Position numbers and translations under genes: made by a program. Below are positions 17,106 to 26,700 of a stretch of 64,000 nt of DNA, piece by piece. The notes below the pieces were generated by a model. The model did not search any database. It was not told the origin of the DNA and saw only the letters and a list, made by a program, of their open reading frames with translations. The DNA comes from Micromonospora marina (GTDB taxonomy: Bacteria; Actinomycetota; Actinomycetes; Mycobacteriales; Micromonosporaceae). The stretch is taken from positions 1 to 64,000 of the forward strand of contig NZ_FMCV01000018.1 of NCBI RefSeq assembly GCF_900091565.1, given 5' to 3'. How positions within the stretch are numbered: the first letter of the stretch is position 1; each line of letters starts with the position of its first letter.

Positions 17106-19214
17106 TCACCGGTGCAGCGCGTCGCCGAGCGCGGCCAGGTACGCTCCGGCCTGCGCCCCGTTGACCAGCCGGTGGTCGTAGGCGAGGCCCAGGTCCGCCA
17201 CCGTGCGCTCGCGTACCCCGCCGTCGCCGTCGAGCACCACCTCGCGGTGCACGTCCGGCAGCGACAGGGCGCAGGTGACGCCGGGCGGGATGATCGGCCG
17301 GGCCACCGTGACGCCGGGTGTGTCGTTGAGTGCTACCAGGACGTTCATGCCGGCCATGTCCTCCTCACGCAGCCGCCCGCGCAGCGCCTTCATCCGCAGC
17401 GCGACCACGGCGTCGGCGAGGTCACCGAGGTCCAGCCGGGCCGCGTCGCGGATCACCGGCAGGAACAGTCCGGTGCCGACGTCGACGGTGAGCCCGATCG
17501 ACGGCGCTTCCGCGTCGAGGATCCGGCCGTCGTCGGTGAGCCGCGCGTAGAGGCCCGGGAACCGCTCGTGCAGCGCCGCGACGGCGGCGATGACGACCTC
17601 GGTCAGGCCGACCGCGGCGCCGGTCTCGTCGGCGGCGCGGCGGGCGTACGAGAGCGCGGCCGTCACGTCGACGCGCACGGCGGTGAACGCCACCGGGATC
17701 TCCCGGTGCGACGTCGCCACCACGTCGGCGATGCGGCGTTGCGCCGGTGGCAGCGGCCGACCCGGCGGCACCGCCCGCGTCCCCACCGCCGCCGCCGGCT
17801 CCGGGTACGCCGCAGCGGGCGAGCCCGGACCGGAGCGGACCGGGGCGGGATCCGGCCGGACCGCGGCGGTCCCGTTCGGCGGCGGCAGCGGCACGGCCGA
17901 CGCGGACCGGATCCGGCCGATGGGCGCGCCCGGGGCGCAGTCGGTGCCGGCGGTCACCTCCTGGCGCAGCACGCCCGCCTGCGTGGCGGCCAGCTCCTCG
18001 ATCGCCTTGGACGTCTCGACCGCCGCGATCGGCTCGCCGGCCTCGACCGTCGCGCCGTCCGCGACCAGCCATTCCAGCAGCACGTAACTGTCGTCGTTGG
18101 GGTTGAGCCGGGGCACGTCCACCGGGACGCCCGACGGCGACGCCGAGGTCGGGGCGGACGGCGGCGGACCGCCAGGTGAGTGGTCGGTGCGCGGCACCGG
18201 AACCGCGGCGGGCAGGCGCATGATCCGGTCCAGGATCGCCTCCGCGCCGAGCAGCATCGTTCGTTCCAGGTGCGGCGCGGACGGAATGACCCGGTCGGCG
18301 GAGCTGACCAGCTCGACCGGGCCGCGCAGCAGCGGCCACGCCTCGGCGTGCAGGCGGGCGGCGACCTCGCTCCCCCACGTGCCGCCCGCGGTGCTCTCCT
18401 CGGCGACGATCACGCCGTGGGCGCCGCCGAGCAGGCCGCGCAGGCCGTCCACGTCCACCGGGTAGAGCCGCGCCGGGACCAGCACCTCGACCGTACGACC
18501 CCGCTCGGCGGCCCGCGTGGCGGCGGCGATCGCCCGGTCGGCGACCCCGCCCGGCGCGATGACGAGCGTCGGGGCGCCGGTGGCGTCCGGGTCGTGGACG
18601 CGGGCCCAGTTGCCGTCGTCGCCGCGCAGTTCGAAGGCGAGGCGGTCGTCGACGCGGCCGTCCACGTACCGCCGCCTGCCGTAGAGGACCTTGTCCTCGA
18701 ACAGCATGGCCGGTTCGTCGCGGCGCAGCGCGGCGGCCAGCACGTCGGCCGCGTCGTGCAGCGGGGACAGCTCGTAGAGCGCGAGGTGCGGAATGCCGAT
18801 GAAGTGCTTCTGCGGGCTCTGGCTGTGCGTCGCGCCGTAGCCGCGCCCGCCGCCGACCGGGCAGCGGATCACCACCCGCATCGGGGTGCGCTCGCCGTAC
18901 ATGGTGACGGACTTGGTGATCAGGTTGAGGATCGGGTCGAACGCGAGACCGGCGAAGTCGCCGAACATGATCTCGACGATCACCGTGTCGCCGCACAGCG
19001 CCAGGCCACCCGCGACGCCGGTGATGCCGTTCTCGCTCAGCGGCGTCGACAGCACCCGGTCCGGGTAGGCGGTGGAGAGCCCCTGGGTCACCTTGAACGC
19101 ACCGCCGTACGGGTCGGCGACGTCCTCCCCCAGCAGCCAGGCCCGCTCGTCGGCGGCGAACAGCGCGTGCAGGGCCCGGTTCAGGTTGCGGCTCACCCGC
19201 TCCGCGCGCGTCAC
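17106..19214 (-). CDS. 2-oxo acid dehydrogenase E1 beta / lipoyl / E2 fusion
   Basis: 702 aa combining three parts. Residues 1-325 are a transketolase-like E1 beta subunit (LLGEDVADPYGGAFKVTQGL, TPLSENGITGVAGGLAL). Residues about 360-435 are a lipoyl domain with the lipoylation Lys403 in ETSKAIEEL. Residues about 480-702 are an E2 acyltransferase domain ending in YDHRLVNGAQAG (His681; the usual Asp is Asn685). No clear peripheral subunit-binding domain is seen. With the E1 alpha encoded just upstream it should carry out thiamine-dependent cleavage of a keto substrate and transfer of the acyl group through lipoate. The same E1beta-E2 fusion is known in NapD/QncL, which load a ketose-derived C2 unit on an ACP, and an ACP gene is in this operon. 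The GTG start overlaps the E1 alpha stop codon. Confidence 0.88.
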   Translation of the reverse strand: MTRAERVSRNLNRALHALFAADERAWLLGEDVADPYGGAFKVTQGLSTAYPDRVLSTPLSENGITGVAGGLALCGDTVIVEIMFGDFAGLAFDPILNLITKSVTMYGERTPMRVVIRCPVGGGRGYGATHSQSPQKHFIGIPHLALYELSPLHDAADVLAAALRRDEPAMLFEDKVLYGRRRYVDGRVDDRLAFELRGDDGNWARVHDPDATGAPTLVIAPGGVADRAIAAATRAAERGRTVEVLVPARLYPVDVDGLRGLLGGAHGVIVAEESTAGGTWGSEVAARLHAEAWPLLRGPVELVSSADRVIPSAPHLERTMLLGAEAILDRIMRLPAAVPVPRTDHSPGGPPPSAPTSASPSGVPVDVPRLNPNDDSYVLLEWLVADGATVEAGEPIAAVETSKAIEELAATQAGVLRQEVTAGTDCAPGAPIGRIRSASAVPLPPPNGTAAVRPDPAPVRSGPGSPAAAYPEPAAAVGTRAVPPGRPLPPAQRRIADVVATSHREIPVAFTAVRVDVTAALSYARRAADETGAAVGLTEVVIAAVAALHERFPGLYARLTDDGRILDAEAPSIGLTVDVGTGLFLPVIRDAARLDLGDLADAVVALRMKALRGRLREEDMAGMNVLVALNDTPGVTVARPIIPPGVTCALSLPDVHREVVLDGDGGVRERTVADLGLAYDHRLVNGAQAGAYLAALGDALHR

Positions 19215-20113
19215 GCCGCCGCTCCGCGCGCGAGCGGCCGGGCCAGCACCTCGGCCGAGACCTCCGCGACCCGCTGCCGGGCCCGCGCGTCGGCGGCCGC
19301 GAACCGGTCCGGGTACGCCTCGGCGTACCGCTGGAGCCAGTCGAGGCGGCGCAGGCGACCGAGTTCGTCGGCGGGCCGGGTGTCGTCGCCCTTGCTGTGC
19401 GGTCCGAGCCGGACCGTGTGCTGCACCAGCACGTGCGGCGCCCGGGTGGCGCGGACCCGCTCGACGTGCGGCGCGGCGGCGGCGCGTACCTCGGTCAGGT
19501 CCAGCGAGTCGGACTCGCTGACGGTGATCCCGAACCCGGCGACCCGGCCGGCGATGGTGCCGGCGAGCTGGGCGGTGGTCGGGGTGGACTGGGCGATCCG
19601 GTTGTGCTCGACCACGACGAGCAGCGGCACCCGCCACAGTGCCGCCATGTTCAGCGCCTCGTAGACGGCGCCCTCGCCCCAGGTGCCGTCACCGATGTAC
19701 GCCACCGCTATCGCGTCCTGCCCGGTGCGGTTGAGGTGCAGTCCCACGCCGACCGCGGCGGGCAGGCTCTCCCCCTGCACGCCGGTGGACAGGAACCGGT
19801 CCCGGCGCAGGTGCTGGCTGCCGCCGTACCCGTGGCACACCCCGCCGTCGCGGCCCAGCAGTTCCGCCAGCAGGCCCTCCGGGTCGCCGCAGTGTGCCAG
19901 GTAGTGCCCGTGCCCACGGTGGTTGCTGAACACGAAGTCGCCGGTCAGCAGCGGGGCCAGCGCGACCGGGACGTACTCCTGGCCGAGGCAGGTGTGGGTG
20001 GTGCCGGCGAGGTGACCGTCGGCGTACAGGCGCAGCAGGTGCTCCTCGAAGCGGCGGATGAGCAGCCCGGTGCCGAGGTCGGCGTCGTCGAGCGGGGCCG
20101 GCGCGGTGCTCAC
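19211..20113 (-). CDS. thiamine diphosphate-dependent E1 alpha subunit
   Basis: 300 aa. The ThDP/Mg motif runs GDGTWGEGAVYEALNMA, and FSNHRGHGHYLAHCGDPEGLLAEL is the conserved E1 alpha active-site region. It pairs with the E1beta-E2 fusion encoded next to it. The GTG start overlaps the ACP stop codon (GTGA). Pyruvate or acetoin dehydrogenase subunits are the closest general family, but coupling to an ACP and KAS III suggests a dedicated NapB/QncN-like role in making an acyl-ACP extender or starter. Confidence 0.88.
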   Translation of the reverse strand: MSTAPAPLDDADLGTGLLIRRFEEHLLRLYADGHLAGTTHTCLGQEYVPVALAPLLTGDFVFSNHRGHGHYLAHCGDPEGLLAELLGRDGGVCHGYGGSQHLRRDRFLSTGVQGESLPAAVGVGLHLNRTGQDAIAVAYIGDGTWGEGAVYEALNMAALWRVPLLVVVEHNRIAQSTPTTAQLAGTIAGRVAGFGITVSESDSLDLTEVRAAAAPHVERVRATRAPHVLVQHTVRLGPHSKGDDTRPADELGRLRRLDWLQRYAEAYPDRFAAADARARQRVAEVSAEVLARPLARGAAA

Positions 20114-20349
20114 TCCGGCACGCCCCGCTGGGCGAGCAGCGTGCGCAGGTCGGCCACCGACCGCACGGTGCGGATCTCCCGGGGCGTCAGCGAGATCCGG
20201 TACGCGTCCTCGACGGCCGCGACGATCTGCAGGTGCCGCAGGCTCACCCACGCGGCGGTGGTCGCGGGGCCGGTCTGCGCGTCGACCTGGTCGACGGGCA
20301 GTTCCAACACGTCGGCGACGAGCCGCACCAGCCGGCTGGACATGCTCAT
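20110..20349 (-). CDS. free-standing acyl carrier protein
   Basis: 79 aa, four-helix ACP pattern. The phosphopantetheine Ser lies in AWVSLRHLQIVAAVE; the usual D before Ser is V. This form (W-x-S-L-x-H-L) resembles ACPs that carry glyceryl or glycolyl units in tetronate and NapC-like systems. It probably accepts the acyl group from the E2 domain and presents it to the KAS III-like enzyme. Its ATG overlaps the KAS III stop codon. Confidence 0.85.
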   Translation of the reverse strand: MSMSSRLVRLVADVLELPVDQVDAQTGPATTAAWVSLRHLQIVAAVEDAYRISLTPREIRTVRSVADLRTLLAQRGVPE

Positions 20350-21356
20350 ACCTCGATGATCGTACAGGCCCAGTGCGTGCCCCGGCCCAGCGAGATCAAC
20401 GCGACCCGGTCGCCGTCGTGCAGCTCACCGGCGCCGAGCAGACGGTTTAATCCGAACAGTTGGTCCGCCGCGCCGAGATGCCCGTACTCGGCCGCCAACT
20501 CCCGGTTGGTCCGCTCCGGCGGCACCTTGTGGGCCTCGGCCAGCGACGTCATGGCGCGTTCGTTGTCGGCGACCAGAATCAGCCGGGCCAGGTCGGCGAC
20601 GGTGACCCCGGCCCGCTCGCAGGCGCGTTCGGTGACCCGCGCCATCCGCTCGTCGAGGTGGCGGGCGTACTGCGCGAACTGCTCGGGGTCGTAGTCGAAG
20701 AACTCCATCACGTGCCACACGTCGCGGGCGGCGGGCGGCTCGGCGCCGGGTGCGAACGGCGCCGCCGCGCCGCCGCCGTCGAGCCGGTAGAACCCGGCGT
20801 AGCGGCCGTCGGTGGCGGCCTCGGTGGCCTGCCAGCGCAGCCGGGGGTGCCCGCGCCGGGCCACTGTGGCCACCGCGCCGTCGGAGAACACCATCGGCTG
20901 GGTGTCCATCCGGTTCCAGTACGCCTCGCAGGTCCGGTTCGCGGCCACCACGAGCGCGGTGGCGTACCCCGGGTGAGTGGCGAACTTCCCGGCGACGGTG
21001 TCGAGGCTGAGCACACCGGTGGTGCACGCCTGGGTGAGCAGCACCGCCTCGGCGCCGGACGCGCCGAGCCGGTACGCCAGGTCGGCGGCGGCGTCCCAGT
21101 AGAGGTGTTCGGTGAGGTCGGTGACGGCGAGCACCAGCAGGTCCACCCGGGTGGCGGGCAGCGCCGCGGCGTCCAGGGCCCGGCGGGCGGCCCGTTCGGC
21201 GAGGTCGGTCAGGCCCACGTCCGGCGCGGCGCGGTGCACCTGCCGGTAGCCGTAGCCGAGGACGCGGTTGACGTCGTCTGTGTACTGCGCCACCACGTCC
21301 GCGACGGGCGCCGGGTCGCCGAGCGCCTCACCGAAGGACACCAGCCCGAAGCTCAT
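20346..21356 (-). CDS. 3-oxoacyl-ACP synthase III-like protein with altered triad
   Basis: 336 aa, thiolase fold. The nucleophile Cys111 sits in LLTQACTTGVL. The place of the catalytic His (normally PHQAN) reads ADNERAM with Asp264, and the place of Asn (normally GNxxAAS) reads GHLGAAD with His293. It could condense, or transfer without decarboxylation, the acyl group held by the adjacent ACP; related KAS III enzymes form tetronate rings or ester bonds. It is the first gene of the ACP-E1-E2 operon. The in-frame TTA codon at 20448-20450 (Leu303) suggests bldA control. Confidence 0.82.
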   Translation of the reverse strand: MSFGLVSFGEALGDPAPVADVVAQYTDDVNRVLGYGYRQVHRAAPDVGLTDLAERAARRALDAAALPATRVDLLVLAVTDLTEHLYWDAAADLAYRLGASGAEAVLLTQACTTGVLSLDTVAGKFATHPGYATALVVAANRTCEAYWNRMDTQPMVFSDGAVATVARRGHPRLRWQATEAATDGRYAGFYRLDGGGAAAPFAPGAEPPAARDVWHVMEFFDYDPEQFAQYARHLDERMARVTERACERAGVTVADLARLILVADNERAMTSLAEAHKVPPERTNRELAAEYGHLGAADQLFGLNRLLGAGELHDGDRVALISLGRGTHWACTIIEV

Positions 21357-21401
21357 GCTCGACCGTCCCGCCGCAGATCCGCCGCTGCTTACCATTCCCC
21401 C

Positions 21402-23717
21402 ATGCCCCGAGAGCATCTCACGTCCCTGCCCGGAACTCCCTGGCACGTATGGCGTTCCGCGTTGCTCCGGTCGGCCGGTTTTCCGGCCGGCGGAATGAGC
21501 CGGTTCGCCGCTCCGGCGCTCGCCGAGGCGGCCGACCGGCACCTGCGCGGGGACGGCGACGCGGCGCGGTTCGCGGCCGCGTTCGACGCCGCCGCCGCCG
21601 ATCTCGGGCAGGCGGTCTACGACATCGCCTGCGACGACGCGTTCCGTACGGCGCTGACCTGGCAGAACCCGGCGGTCCTGCTCGCCGTCGACGCGATCCG
21701 GCGCGACGGGCCGCACGCTGCGCGCAACCTGCGTCGGCGGCACCGGGAGGAGGTGATCGCGAAGTACTGGCAGCGGTACTGCCTGAAGAACGACACGGTG
21801 GGCTTCTTCGGCCCGATCTGCTGGACCGAGCTGGGCGGCGGCGGTCCGATCGCGACAGTGCGTCCCGGCGCGGTGCTGACGCGTACCCGGAAGGTGTTCC
21901 TGGAGCGGTGGGGCCTGGACGCGCTGGCGGTGGCCTTCGCCCGCGTGCCCGGCGTGCGGGACTGGCTGCCGGTGCGGCTCGCCCCGCACCTGAGTCTGCG
22001 CGACCGCGTGCTGCGGCACCCGCACCACCCGCCGCAGACGCTGTCGGCGGCGACCGCCGCGCTGGTCACGCTGGCGCGGCGCGGACCGCGGGTGGCCGAT
22101 CTGGTCGCCGCGCTGCTCGCGGACCCGGCGAGCGGCTTCCGCCGGGCCGCGGACGTGCACGCGCAGCTCGACGATCTGGCCGGGCGCGGCGTCCTGCGGA
22201 TCGGCTTCGACCTGCCGGTCGACCTCACCGCCGAGGACGCGCTGCGCGAGCAGCTCGCCGCGATCGGCGACGACACGGCCCGCGAGCGGGTGCTCGGCGA
22301 CCTGGCCACCATCAGCGGCCTCCGGGACGCGGTGGCCGCCGCCGACGGCCCGGACGCGCTGGCCGCGGCGATGTCCGCGCTGGACCGGCGGTTCGTGGAA
22401 CTGACCGGCCGGGCCGCGCGGCAGCAGCCCGGCGAGGTGTACGCCGGGCGCACGCTCTGCCACCTGGAGACGGTACGCGACCTGGACGTCCGCTTCGGTG
22501 ACGCGCTGCTGCAACGGCTCGCTCCGCTGGAACCACTGCTGCTGTCGGCGCGGTGGCTGACCGCGGCGATCGGGGCGGCGTACGCCGACGCGCTGGCCGC
22601 CCTCTACCGCGACCTGGCGGCGGAGTCGGCCACCGGGGACGTCCCCCTGGCCGACCTGTGGTTCCTGGCGCAGGCGGTGGTGTTCGCGGCGGACCCGCCC
22701 GCCGCTGCCGTCACCGCCGAATTCCTTGCCCGGTGGGCCAAGGTGCTGGGCCTGGCCGACGCCGATTCCGACGCCCGGGAGCTGCGGTTCGACGCCGCGG
22801 AGCTGACCGAGCGGGTCGCCGCCGCGTTCCCCGCCGACGCGCCGGGCTGGGCCGGCGCCCGGATCCACAGCCCGGACGTGCACGTGTGCGCCCCGGACGA
22901 GGCGGCGCTGCTACGCGGGGACTTCACAGTCGTGCTCGGCGAGCTGCACGTGGCCCTCGCCGCGTTCGACACGCACTTCTTCGCGTACGGGCACCCGGAC
23001 CCGCGACGGCTGCGCGACGGGATGCGCGCCGACCTGCCCGGCGGCCGGGTGCGGCTCCTGCCGCCGGTGGACTGGCCCCGGCACACCGCCCGGATCGCGG
23101 AGTGGCTGCACGGGCCCGCCGACGCCCAGCTCGGGTTCGTCGACGCGCCCGGCGCCGACCCGGACCGGCTCGTGCCGATCACCGCCCTGACCGTGCGGCC
23201 GGACGACGACGGCACACCGGCGGCGCACGCCGACGACGGCCGCCGGTGGCCGCTGGTGGAGGTGTTCGCGCCGCTGTTCGACCACCAGGTGTTCGACACG
23301 TGGAAGCTGGCCGGCAACGCCGGGCGCACGCCGCGCGTCACAGTCGACGGCCTGGTGCTGGTCCGCGAGACGTGGCGCACCACTGTGGGCGACACCGGCC
23401 TGCACACGGTCAAGGGCGAGCGGGAACGCTACCTCGCGGTACGGCGCTGGCGGCTCGCGCTCGGCCTGCCCGAGCGGGTCTTCGTCCGGGTCGACACCGA
23501 ACTCAAACCCAGCTACGTGGACCTGACCAGCGGCGTCTACACCCGGCTGCTGTGCACGCTGCTGCGCGGCGCGCACGCCAAGGGCGGCGACGGGGTCGGG
23601 CTCACCGTCACCGAACTGCTGCCCGGCCCGGACGACGCCTGGCTGACCGACCGGGCCGGCCGGGCGTACGCCTCGGAACTGCGGCTACAGATCGTCGACC
23701 CGGCGCAGGTGCGGTAG
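21402..23717 (+). CDS. LanB-like protein (lantibiotic dehydratase N-terminal domain), copy 1
   Basis: 771 aa. The protein has the [16 protein letters not shown] start, EVIAKYWQRYCLKNDTVGFFGP in the first third and TELKPSYVDLTSGVYTRLL near the end, typical of the glutamylation-domain half of class I lantibiotic dehydratases. No C-terminal elimination domain (SpaB_C) is present. Family members use aminoacyl-tRNA: LanB transfers Glu to Ser/Thr, and PEARLs add amino acids to peptide ends. No lanthipeptide precursor or cyclase gene is nearby; the setting is an NRPS/PKS cluster. Its length equals that of the second copy, so the two are paralogues. The 45-base gap before it shows no clear ribosome binding site, so it may be leaderless. 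Its 3' end overlaps the end of the MFS-fused NRPS gene by 33 bases. Confidence 0.8.
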   Translation: MPREHLTSLPGTPWHVWRSALLRSAGFPAGGMSRFAAPALAEAADRHLRGDGDAARFAAAFDAAAADLGQAVYDIACDDAFRTALTWQNPAVLLAVDAIRRDGPHAARNLRRRHREEVIAKYWQRYCLKNDTVGFFGPICWTELGGGGPIATVRPGAVLTRTRKVFLERWGLDALAVAFARVPGVRDWLPVRLAPHLSLRDRVLRHPHHPPQTLSAATAALVTLARRGPRVADLVAALLADPASGFRRAADVHAQLDDLAGRGVLRIGFDLPVDLTAEDALREQLAAIGDDTARERVLGDLATISGLRDAVAAADGPDALAAAMSALDRRFVELTGRAARQQPGEVYAGRTLCHLETVRDLDVRFGDALLQRLAPLEPLLLSARWLTAAIGAAYADALAALYRDLAAESATGDVPLADLWFLAQAVVFAADPPAAAVTAEFLARWAKVLGLADADSDARELRFDAAELTERVAAAFPADAPGWAGARIHSPDVHVCAPDEAALLRGDFTVVLGELHVALAAFDTHFFAYGHPDPRRLRDGMRADLPGGRVRLLPPVDWPRHTARIAEWLHGPADAQLGFVDAPGADPDRLVPITALTVRPDDDGTPAAHADDGRRWPLVEVFAPLFDHQVFDTWKLAGNAGRTPRVTVDGLVLVRETWRTTVGDTGLHTVKGERERYLAVRRWRLALGLPERVFVRVDTELKPSYVDLTSGVYTRLLCTLLRGAHAKGGDGVGLTVTELLPGPDDAWLTDRAGRAYASELRLQIVDPAQVR

Positions 23718-26700
23718 CCACTCGGTGGCGTCCGCCGGCGCGTCGGGGGTCTCGGTGTCGAACAGACGCAGCCGGCGTACGCCGTAGGCGCCCACCGCCA
23801 CCACGGCCAGGGCCAGCCCGGACACCACGAACGCGAACCCGAGCCCCCGGCCGGGGCCGGTGCCGATCAGTGCGCCGACGCTTCCGGCCAGCGCGCCGCC
23901 CGGGGCGAACATCGGTTCCAGCAGCGACCCGCTCAGCGGCACCAGCACGGCGAAGCCCAGCGGCAACGTCGCCCAGGTCAGCGTCTGGATGATCGCCAGC
24001 ACCCGGCCGTGGAACCGCTGCGGCACCTTCACCTGGATGATCGACAGGTAGATGCCGTTGTGCAGGCCCAGACCCAGCCCCACGCCGAAGCTGCCGAGCG
24101 CCACCAGCAGCAGGCTCGGGCGGACTCCGCTGAGCACCAGGCTGATCGCCACACCGAACGCGATGGCGATCAGCGCGGGCATCCGGCGCCGGGTCGGGCC
24201 GCCCCACACCGCGATGGCGAGTCCACCCAGGACGGCGCCGAGCGCCTCGGCGAACGCCACGGTGCCGACCTGGCCCATCGAGCCGAACGCGAGCACCATC
24301 GGCGGCACCAGCAGCAGGCTCGCCAGGCACAGGTTGTAGAGCGAGAAGAAGCCGAGCATGGCCCGGAAGCCCGGTTCCGCCCACGCCATCCGCGCGCCGC
24401 CGACCAGCTCGGCCAGGAACGGCTCCTTGCGGCGGCGGCCGAGCAGGTCGGGGAACCGCACCGCGGCCAGCACACCGATCGCCACCACGTAGCTGACGAT
24501 GTCGATGACCAGGACTCCGGCCAGGCCGATCGCGGCGAGCAGGCCCGCCGCCAGCAGCGGCACCGCGAGCGAGCTGAGGCCGACCGCGAGCTGCGCGATG
24601 CCGTTGGCGTGCCCCAGGTAGCGTTTCGGCACCACCTGCGGGATCGCGGCGAGGTAGGTGATGCGTTGGAATACCGACGCCGCGCCGAGCACGCACACGA
24701 GCGTGTACACGGCCGCCAGCCCCAGCCGGTCGGTCCACAGCAGCAGCGCCAGCAACGCCTCCGCTGTCACCGCCGCCGCGCACGCGGCCAGCAGCACCCG
24801 GCGCCTGTCGAACCGGTCCGCGACGGCACCCGCCACCGGTAGCGTCAGCAGCGCCGGCAGGTAGGCGATCACCCCGGACAGGCCGAACCACAGCATCGAC
24901 CCGGTCTCCAGGTAGACCCACACCGGCACCGCCCACTGGGTCAGCGCCGAGCCGGTCGACGAGATGAGCTGGCTGGCGGTGATCGCCAGGAAACGACGTA
25001 CGCCCGGTTGCACGCCGGTCTCGGCGGTGACCGGATCGGTGCTGGTGGCGGCCAGTTGCCAGCCGTCACCCCGGAGCGGCGCGGCGGACGGCCCGGTGCG
25101 GCCGGGATGGGTGCGGGTGAGCACCTCGGCGAGCGCCTCGGCCCGCTGCTTGACGAAGTAGTGCCCGGCCTCGTCCAGGACCACGAGCGCGGTGGACTCG
25201 CCGAGGAAGCTCCACTCGCGGTACCGCTCCTCGTAGTACTCGGTGAGCACGTCGTGGGTGCCGACGACGGAGATCACCGGTGCGGGCACCCGGACCGGCT
25301 CACCGTCCAGCCACCCGGTGAACCGCTCCTGCGCCTCGGCGGCCTCCCGGCGTACGTGGTGGACGAACCGGTCGACCTGCGCCTGGTCCAGGTCGGCCAG
25401 CTCCGCGCCGATCGAGCGCAGGAACGTCTCGTACCGCCGGTCCGCGCCCCGCGAGTCGGCCCAGTCGACGAGCCGGCCGAGCATGTTGTCCGGCCGGGCG
25501 GTCGGGAACACGCCACCGGCGTAGATCGCCTCGATCGGGCGCCCCCGCTCGTGCAGTCGCCGGGCGATGCCGGTCAGCAGCGCGCCGCCGACGCAGTGGC
25601 CGTACAGGACCAGCGGCCCGTCCACCCGCTCCTGGATCTCGGCCACGCACCGCTCGACCAGCTCGTCGAAGGGCAGCTCGGTGTCGCGGACGCCGACGTC
25701 GTGGCCGGGGATCGCCACGGAGAACAGCGTGTGCCCGGCCGGCAGCGCGTCCGCGAGCGGCTGGTAGATGCTGGCGAGCCCACCGCCGTAGGGCACGCAC
25801 ACGTACGAGCGCACCCGCCGGCCCGCCGGGACCGGCCGGGTCAGCTCGTACAGCAGCGGACGCTGCCGCTCCTGGTCCGCCGGGGCGTCGATCAGCGCGG
25901 CCAGCCCCTGCACCGTCGGGTGCGCGAACACGTCCATCACGCCGACGTCGACCTGCCCGTACGCCTCGCGCAGCAGCGCCAGCATCCGGATCGCCAGCAG
26001 CGAGTGCCCGCCCAGCTCGAAGAAGTCGTCGTCCAGGCCGACCTCGGGCACACCTAGTACGTCGCGCCAGGTGGCGGCGACAGTCCGCTCGACCGGGGTC
26101 ACCGGGGGACGACGCTGCGCGGGGGCGACCCCGGACGAGGGTGCGGGCAGCGCGGCGACGTCGAGTTTGCCGTTTCCGGACAGCGGCAACGCGTCGAGCG
26201 TCACGAACGCCGACGGCACCATGTACTCCGGCAGCCGCCGCTTCAACGCCGCCCGCAGTTCCGCCGGGTCCGGGGCCTCGCCCGTCAGGTACGCCACGAG
26301 ACGCTGCTCGGCGGGCGTGGCGCCGCGCACGACGACGGCGGCCGAGCCGACGCCCGGCTGTTCGCGCAGCACCGCGGCGATCTCCCCCAGCTCGATCCGC
26401 AGGCCCCGAAGTTTCACCTGGTCGTCGATGCGGCCGAGGAACTCCAGGGTGCCGTCGGTGCGCCAGCGGGCCAGGTCGCCGGTGGCGTACAGCCGCCCGC
26501 CGGGCTCGCCGAACGGGTCGGGCACGAACGAGCCCGCGGTGAGTCCGGGGCGGTTCAGGTAGCCGCGGGCCACCTGCACCCCGCCGAGATGCAGCTGCCC
26601 GGCCACCCCGGCCGGCACCGGCCGCATCGCCTCGTCGAGCACGTATGCGCGGACGTTGCGGATCGGCCCGCCGATCGGCACCCGGGTCACGCCGGTCAGC

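Noticed and set aside
17106-20113. Housekeeping pyruvate or branched-chain keto acid dehydrogenase
   Set aside because: The E1beta and E2 parts are fused, no E3 gene is present, and the genes are coupled to an ACP and a KAS III-like gene.
17106-21356. A classical tetronate cassette
   Set aside because: No FkbH-like glyceryl loader gene is seen in the window; only the ACP and KAS III parts fit, so it is kept as one idea and not a call.
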